Shown in pieces: positions 57,991 to 64,000 of a stretch of DNA of 64,000 nt; within the stretch, counting starts at the first letter, position 1, and each line of letters starts with the position of its first letter. The DNA comes from Gordionus sp. m RMFG-2023 (lineage: Eukaryota > Nematomorpha > Gordioida > Chordodea > Parachordodidae). The translations under genes and the position numbers were made by a program. The DNA lies in contig NC_088775.1 in NCBI RefSeq assembly GCF_954871325.1, forward strand, positions 13,927,561 through 13,991,560, in the 5' to 3' direction. The notes under the pieces are model-generated. The model was not told the origin of the DNA and searched no databases. It saw only the letters and a list, made by a program, of their open reading frames with translations.

Positions 57991-58215
57991 TTTATCTTAG
58001 TTTTCAGAAAACTAGTAGTAATGATTTAATTTAAAAAAAAAATGACTTTACAACAACAAAAATTTCAATTTAATAAAAAAAATATAATTTACTGGTTCAA
58101 GGATATACGTTGACTTTTTCTTTATCTTAGTTTTCAGAAAACTGGTAGTAATGATTTAATGTTAAAAAAAAATGACTTTACAACAACAAAAATTTCAATT
58201 TAATAAAAAAATATA
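57965..58215. repeat. Two-copy tandem repeat, unit about 121 bp
   Basis: TCAAGGATATACGTTGACTT opens both units, and TATCTTAGTTTTCAGAAAAC with AATGACTTTACAACAACAAA recur. Nearly identical, so recent. Confidence 0.9.
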
Positions 58216-58317
58216 ATTTACAATTTAAAAAAAACAGATATTAAAAAAACTATTATTTAGTTTTGTCTTTACCTGTCATTATACATAAATAGAGGTTGGC
58301 CTGATTTTAAGTAATAT

Positions 58318-59395
58318 TTTTACGCCATCTAACGGATTTTTATTAATAAATGTTAATGTCATTAATTTACTTTTCGGACATATAATGTAAAAAAATATAT
58401 GATTACTTTTATTGAATATGAAATAAATGATAATAAATAATTTATATCTTATGCCCAATGATATTTTAAATAGTTATTAAATATATATTTCAGAAAAATT
58501 ATCATATTACAAGAAGGCATAAGTTATACATCTTTGTAATATGAAAAATTATTTTCTCCTCTATTAGATATAATTTATATGGATTATAAATGCCTAAATG
58601 TTATTTCTAATTTTTAAAAAATAATATAAAAATATATTATAGAGGAATTTGTTGAACCCTTTATCATTTTTTTTGTACAGGTTTGACTCAGCCTGCACAT
58701 TGTCTTTTTCGACTTAAATTAATTTAAAAAAATTCCATCTAAAATTTTGAGATTTGATTCAAAGGAACGTATTTCCATAATTTCACTTTCATTACCTTCT
58801 TCCTCACTATCATGAGTATTAATCATCCTACAAATTAAAAAATATTACATAAAATTGGTAATGATATTTTATCGAGTTAAATGTATATATATAATATATT
58901 CTTTACTTATTTCGTTTTGGGTTGTTATTTTTATCTATCTATCTTCAGAGTTATAAATTTTCCAGCTGATTTTGGTTGTAAATAATAAAAAATGGCGGGA
59001 AAAGATAAGGAAATTAAATTAATACAAAATTTTAGAAGAATATAAGGTTATATTCTGTTATATGATTTTAGACAAGTATTAAAAGTATCTGTATCTTTTT
59101 GCAAGAAAATAAAAAAGACACAAGATTATTTTCAGAAAATGTATCTTAGATACAGTTACTAGTATCTTATTAAAAATGTAAAAAGATACTGAGTACAAGA
59201 TACAAAAGGATCTCTATCTTAGATACAAGTATTCGCTGTACTGCCCAACTCTGTGTAAAACCTATAAAATTTAGCAATGCCATTCATATTTTGTATTATG
59301 ATTTTTTAATGTAATTATGTAAAATGATGGATGTTTATTTAACCAATAATATATAATAAATATATTATTAATTTTTCACAGCAACAATATTATAG
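58318..59395 (+). repeat. Dispersed repeat family F, interrupted copy
   Basis: 58,318-58,520 and 59,262-59,395 together match family F (CGCCATCTAACGGATTTTTA; TTCATATTTTGTATTATGAT; ACCAATAATATATAATAAAT). The intervening 740 bp ends at 59,253 in a hAT-like terminus (read inward, CAGAGTTGGGCAGTACAGCG followed by AATACTTGTATCTAAGATA) with several GTATCTTAGATAC motifs, so another element probably inserted. Its left end is not identified. Confidence 0.55.
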
Positions 59396-60195
59396 GAATT
59401 TTAAAGATCGATTTAGACAACAATTAAAGATATTTATTTTAGTAATAAAATAATGATATATATAACAATTAGTATATATATATATATATTTCGGTAAAAG
59501 TTAATTGTATATAAAACCAATTAAATAATATTTCAACGAGAAAATAATTATATTATCTATTTAGTATATATTATTATCTAACAAAAAGAAAGTTAATATA
59601 TAAATTATCCATTATGTTAACCTATAGCCGCAAACAATATACATATTATATTGTAATCTTCTAAATACATTTTAAACAGTATTTCTCCTAACGAACATTC
59701 TTTATTTTAAACTATATTTTATAATTTATGATTATTTAAATCTCAAAATCATCAGAGAATTTGGATTTTGAAAACCAAGACAATTATTTTGGCAAAAAGG
59801 AAAATGGACTAAAAGTACGTAATAAAACTGCTTACAAAAATAAAGATTAACAAAACTGGAAAATCTCTGCCGGTGACTACGGTGTCCCTAATTAATAAAT
59901 ATTCCTTTTGATAAATAATTGTTTATAAATTGCTAAAATTCAATTATTGTCTTGTCTTGTTAAAGATAATTATAAAATTTTTGATTTATTTGTGCAAAAA
60001 AAATATTGGAAGGAGTTGGTAGATTAAATAGGCAAAAGTTTTAAATGTTGTTGTGTCAATAGGAGAGTAATCTTTTTAGAGACATCTATATTTCGATTTA
60101 GACAACTTATTATTTCTTTTAAACGGTATTTTATTTGTTTCTAATATATAAAAAATCTATAGTATAAAACTGAAAGCATATCATGAAGTTAAATA
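59396..60195. other. AT-rich gene-free DNA
   Basis: Nothing recognised. Confidence 0.4.
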
Positions 60196-61130
60196 CAGGG
60201 TTTCCCATCCAAAAAAGGAAAAGTCCCAATCAAAAAAGGAAAAGGTTCAATCAAAAAAGGAAAAGTGTCAAACAAAAAAGGAAAAAGTTCAATCAAAAAA
60301 GGAAAAGTCCCAAAGGTTAAGGAAAAAGTTCAATCAAAAAAGGAAAAGTGTCAAACAAAAAAGGAAAAGATTCAATCAAAAAAGGAAAGTGTCAAACAAA
60401 AAAGGAAAAGGTCCAATCAAAAAAGGAAAAGTGTCAATTGAGAAAGGAAAATTCCCAAAAGAAAAGGAATCAAAAAAGGAAAATTCCCATTCAAAAAAGG
60501 AAAATCGTAATTTTTTTAAAAAAATATATAAACTTTTCAATTTTTCTTAAATTTATTTATTTTTGTCATTCCTTCTTATTTTATTTCTAACTTTTTGCGA
60601 TTTCTTTATTTTATTTGTATCTTTTCTCACTATATCTTTTCTCAATTTTTTTCTTCTCATTCTTGTGGTTTGACTGAAAGTCTTCATTCTTGGTCTGGAT
60701 GGGTATGACTTGGTCTGAGGGTGGTTGGGGGGGGGTGTGTAGGGGGGGGGTAAAAAATAATTTTTTTTGATATGGGTATCAAATAAAAGCTAATAAAAAT
60801 ATTTTTAGATTTAAATTATTCATTTTTTGTCTTGATGGGTATGACTGTCATGCCCTCAACATACAGGGTTTCCCATTCAAAAAAGGAAAAGGTCCAATCA
60901 AAAAAGGGAAAGTTTCAATCTTATAAAAGGAAAATTCCCATTCAAAAAGCAAAATCGTAATTTTTTATAATTTTTCAATTTTTCTTAAATTTTATTTATT
61001 TTTTGTCATTCCTTCTTATTTTATTCCTAACTTTTTGCTATTTCTTTACTTTATTTGTATCTTTTCTCAATTTATTTTTCTTACTATATCTTTTCTCTAT
61101 TTCTTTTCTTCTCATTTTTGATAATTCTTT
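60196..61130. repeat. GGAAAAG minisatellite inside a roughly 670-bp tandem duplication
   Basis: 60,206-60,510 is an array of about 15 units of 17-20 bp (AATCAAAAAAGGAAAAGT...). ACAGGGTTTCCCAT opens the array at 60,196 and again at 60,862. After each array the same downstream sequence follows (AATTTTTCTTAAATTTATTT, TTGTCATTCCTTCTTATTTT, ATTTGTATCTTTTCTC). The second copy has only a few array units. Open frames across the array are artefacts of its periodicity. Confidence 0.85.
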
Positions 61131-61420
61131 TTTAAAATGCCACCATAATATTTATGGAAGGCACGGTATAAAAGGTATAGGTAAAATAAACTTTATTTCA
61201 AAATATTTATTATGATATTTTACATTAATATTTTACAGTTTATATACAATTTCTTTAATCAGTTTTATAAGTATTCACAAAATAAGTGAAGTTGTTTGCA
61301 TTTAACCTTCACATTTCCATTTATCTGCTTTCAAAATTTATTTTTATCAAATATTTTATTTATTTATAATAATCATGTTTTTCTAGATCGTAAGTCATAA
61401 TTCCGGTTTTGAACTTGAAC
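61131..61420. other. AT-rich 3' flank of the Ty3/Gypsy element
   Basis: The region where the 3' LTR of the minus-strand element would be expected. No LTR can be delimited because no second copy lies within the window. Confidence 0.35.
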
Positions 61421-62340
61421 TTATATTTGACTTTGAATTTCTTCACCTCTTCCCCCTCTAAAAATCCGTGTAATATTATTGTTTGTTATTGTGTTTGTTG
61501 TTCTTTTCTTTATTTGATCAAGATGTCTCCTAATAATGTTATGTCCATTATCTATTCTATATGTCAAGTTTCCTTCTTTTTGTACTACTACTCCTTTGTC
61601 CCAAATATTTTCTTTGAACGTTTTGTACCAAATATTGTCTCCTATTCCTATTTCTCTATTCTTGCATATTTTTCTTCTTAAAACATTCTCGTTATCTTCC
61701 GTAGGTTTGATTAAGTCCCATTTCGCCCTGATATTTCTTGAAAACATTACTTTACTGGGTATCATATTTGTTTTATCATTCGGCGTATTTCTATAATTAA
61801 GCAAAAATTTTTCTAAAGCTATGTCCAAATCTATGTTCGTGTTATTTTCCATATTTCTTTTAAGACTCATTTTCATAGTTTTTATCATCCGTTCACATTG
61901 CCCATTCGATTGTTGATGATGAGGTGCTGTAAGGATGTGTTTTATGCCATGATCTTCACAAAACTTTTTAAATAATTGACTAGTAAAATTCGTACCATTA
62001 TCCATCACGATTTTATGTGGTATTCCGAATAAGCTTATTATTCTCATCAATTCTTTTACTGTTGATTCCTTCGTAATGTTTTTCATTCGTTTTATAATCG
62101 GAAATTTGCTATATGCATCCACAAATACCATAAAATTGTTGTTTTCAAATTGTGCAAAATCTACATGTACACGTTCAAAAATCTTTGTTGCTGGTCCCTT
62201 GGGTTTTGTATATTGTGAGGATTGTCCGAAAATCTATTACATGAGTCACAATTTTTTACCTCCAGATCTCCGTGTTTATACCAGGCCACCACAAATAATC
62301 TCTCGCTAACATTTTTGTTTTGCCTGCACCCAGATGTCCT
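61421..62340 (-). pseudogene. Integrase domain of the Ty3/Gypsy element (fossil)
   Basis: H2C2 zinc finger near 62,210-62,340 (LHKGHLGAGKTKMLARDYLW). In the catalytic core, MVFVDAYSKFP carries the first aspartate, KIVMDNGTNFTSQLF the second, and HHQQSNGQCERMIKTMK the glutamate. C-terminal domain: WYKTFKENIWDKGVV and IIRRHLDQIKKR. Confidence 0.9.
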
Positions 62341-62366
62341 TTATGTAGTTCGTGTAAAATCTCTTT

Positions 62367-63060
62367 TCAATGTTTTATCAAACTCAATTCCATTTCCATG
62401 TTTCTGTATGTTTTGTTTTTTATTGGTTCATTATTTCTAATATTATCAATTATCTCCATTAATTCTTTATCATTCTTTGTTTCTTTAACTAATTGATTGA
62501 AGTTTATTGGTATATCCCATAATTTATCATCAACTTTTTCAACTACAACATTCTTTTTCATGTTTTCTTTATTTTCCTGTGGTAATCTCGATAAGCAATC
62601 TGGCACTAAATATCTTTTCCCCGGTCTATGTACTATTGTATAGTCATACACTCCCATTGCCAAGTTCCATTTTTGTAAACGCATCGATATTGTAGTGTTT
62701 TCTTTGAGTGTCTTTGAAAAAATGTATATAAGAGGCTTGTGGTCGGTTATTAATACGAATTTGGTCCCTATTAAATATTCCTGAAATTTTTTTACCGCAA
62801 ATATTATAGACAACGCTTCCCTTTCGATATTTGTGTAATTTGTTTCAGCTTTTAACAAAGTTCTTGATGCGAACGCAATAGGTTTTTCTTTACCATCTCC
62901 TTCGATGTGAAATAAGACTGCTCCTAGTCCTTTTTTCGACGCGTCCGTCGCAATTCCAATTGGTAGATCAGGGTTGTAAAAATTTAAAGTTGGCGGACTA
63001 CTAATCAACGTTTTCAAATCATCAAAACTCTTTCGGTGCGCATTATCCATTTTTCCTTGT
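62367..63060 (-). pseudogene. RNase H domain of the Ty3/Gypsy element (fossil)
   Basis: IGIATDASKKGLGAVLFH is the first catalytic block, then IAFASRTLLKAETNYTNIER, EALSIIFAVKKFQEYLIG, FVLITDHKPLIYIF and YTIVHRPGKRYLVPDCLSRL. This is the canonical RNase H-like region and connection of Ty3/Gypsy pol. Confidence 0.92.
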
Positions 63061-63221
63061 TAACCATTTTATAAAGAGGATCAGCTAAGTCAGCAAAGTT
63101 GCACAAATATTTCCTGTAATAACTGGCCATGCCTAAAAATGTCGCTAGTTCTTCTTTTGTTGTCGGTTTTGGCATGTTTGTAATGGCATCTATTTTGTTT
63201 TCGTTCGGGTGAATGCCAGTT

Positions 63222-63960
63222 TCATCTATATCGTGTCCTAAAAATCTGACCTCTTTTTTTCATAAACACGCTTTTTTCGAAATTTGGTGTGAGCCCATAT
63301 TTAGTTATTCTGTCGAAGACTTTTTTTATATTATTAATATGTATTTCATCATTATCACCAGTTATCGGTAAGTCATCTATGTAGAATATCACGTCCTTCA
63401 TATCCCCAAATATTCGATCCATGGTACTTTGAAATATCGCAGATGAAGTTTTTAAACCAAAAGGTAATCTTGTGAATTGATAATACCCTTTGTGTGTTGA
63501 AATGGTCAAAATGTTTCGGCTATTCTTGTCGATCGGAATTTGCAAGAAGGCCTCTTTGAAATCTATTTTGGTGAACTTTTTTTCCTTTTGATAATTTTGC
63601 AATTAGATCGTTTATCCGTGGAATTGGGTATTTGAAGTCCTCCAAAGCAGGATTTACCGTGCTTTTGAAATCCGCGCATAATATGAGCGATCCATCACTT
63701 TTGTAAACAGGAGTAAGTGGACTTGCCCAGCGTACCTCTTCTACTGGTTCTATTATCTTGTTGTCGAGCCATTTCTGTAACTCTTTTGTTATTAAATCAA
63801 TTCTTTTGTATGGAATTCTTCTTGGTGGTATTATTTTGGGTGTGGCGTTTTCTTTTAGATATAACTTGACGTTGCTTCTACAGATCTATTTTTTATTGAT
63901 TTTTGACTTGCATTCTTTTATCAAATTTTCTATCGTATCATTATGATTTTCTTCGATCTG
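63222..63960 (-). pseudogene. Reverse transcriptase domain of the Ty3/Gypsy element (fossil)
   Basis: FTKIDFKEAFLQIPI (first catalytic aspartate), YQFTRLPFGLKTSSAIFQST, VIFYIDDLPITGDNDEIHIN (the Y-x-D-D block) and YGLTPNFEKS. The N-terminal part of the domain continues towards the right edge of the window. Confidence 0.92.
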
Positions 63961-64000
63961 ATTTACAAATTTATCCAATATATTTCCAAAAACTCTTATC

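Larger units (their letters stand above)
61421..64000 (-). mobile_element. Ty3/Gypsy-type LTR retrotransposon pol region (fossil), cut by window edge
   Basis: A minus-strand pol in the Ty3/Gypsy order: reverse transcriptase (right), RNase H, an H2C2 integrase zinc finger, integrase core, and integrase C-terminus (left). The 5' part including gag, protease and 5' LTR lies beyond the right edge. The sequence is well preserved, but the copy is broken, with a handful of breaks, so it is a relatively young fossil. A fragment of a close relative sits at 28,330-28,640. Confidence 0.92.

Noticed and set aside
60348-60590. 80-codon Lys-rich open frame
   Set aside because: It is a translation of the GGAAAAG minisatellite; the periodic Lys-Lys-Glu-Lys reading is an artefact of the repeat.
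61003-61796. Several Phe/Leu/Ser-rich plus-strand frames
   Set aside because: They are shadows of T-rich repeats or lie antisense to the integrase domain, which is clearly coding on the minus strand.
1-64000. Bacterial, organellar or CRISPR content
   Set aside because: No ribosome-binding sites with operons, no rRNA or tRNA clusters, and no regularly spaced palindromic repeats with unique spacers; the periodic arrays seen are minisatellites.

Overview
The window is very AT-rich eukaryotic DNA, roughly three-quarters A+T by eye. It is almost entirely transposable elements in several stages of decay, nested into one another. It holds LINE relics, piggyBac, Helitron-like, Sola2-like and hAT-type elements, Ty3/Gypsy-type fossils and a KRBA2/GIN1-like integrase gene with introns of 41, 42 and 80 bp. 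That mix suggests an invertebrate animal genome; the exact lineage cannot be read from the sequence. No bacterial operons, rRNA or CRISPR arrays are present. The only intact, well-composed reading frame that is not obviously transposon-derived is an unrecognised 241-residue protein on the minus strand (9,685-10,410).

Layout. 1-2,593: a decayed LINE (endonuclease, reverse transcriptase, zinc finger, GAA tail). 2,594-9,684: AT-rich DNA with small hAT-type MITEs. 9,685-10,410: the orphan gene. 11,020-15,570: two hAT-type elements with perfect 8-bp target-site duplications (TSDs) and an AT-rich coding relic between them. 16,003-18,250: pieces of LINE endonuclease and of a Ty3-like integrase. 18,465-27,425: an old copy of the hAT-type element split by a young non-autonomous LTR element (18,750-21,505) and by a Helitron-like element (22,571-27,061). 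28,112-29,715: a rearranged LTR fossil.

30,504-37,253 is the most striking region. A hAT-type element with TSD TTATATAC contains a Sola2-like element (30,524-32,048, TSD GCCT) and a 4,772-bp element (32,237-37,008, TSD CTTAAAAT). The latter has hAT-type ends but carries the intron-bearing integrase gene, plus minisatellites and a further MITE. Because the introns are retained, the cargo must have moved as DNA.

37,672-64,000: another small hAT-type element; two relics of one LINE clade (38,150-39,440 and 51,075-51,430); an unrecognised coding relic (40,534-41,470); a piggyBac copy with both TTAA sites (43,427-45,891); a nested hAT pair (52,971-53,748); a clustered repeat family (49-59 kb); a Gag zinc-knuckle relic (57.5 kb); a GGAAAAG minisatellite duplicated at 60-61 kb; and a Ty3/Gypsy pol region that runs off the right edge on the minus strand.

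The TSDs give an insertion order for several nests. All TSDs and terminal repeats were found by reading the bases directly. Family names rest on recognised motifs, and no database search was done.
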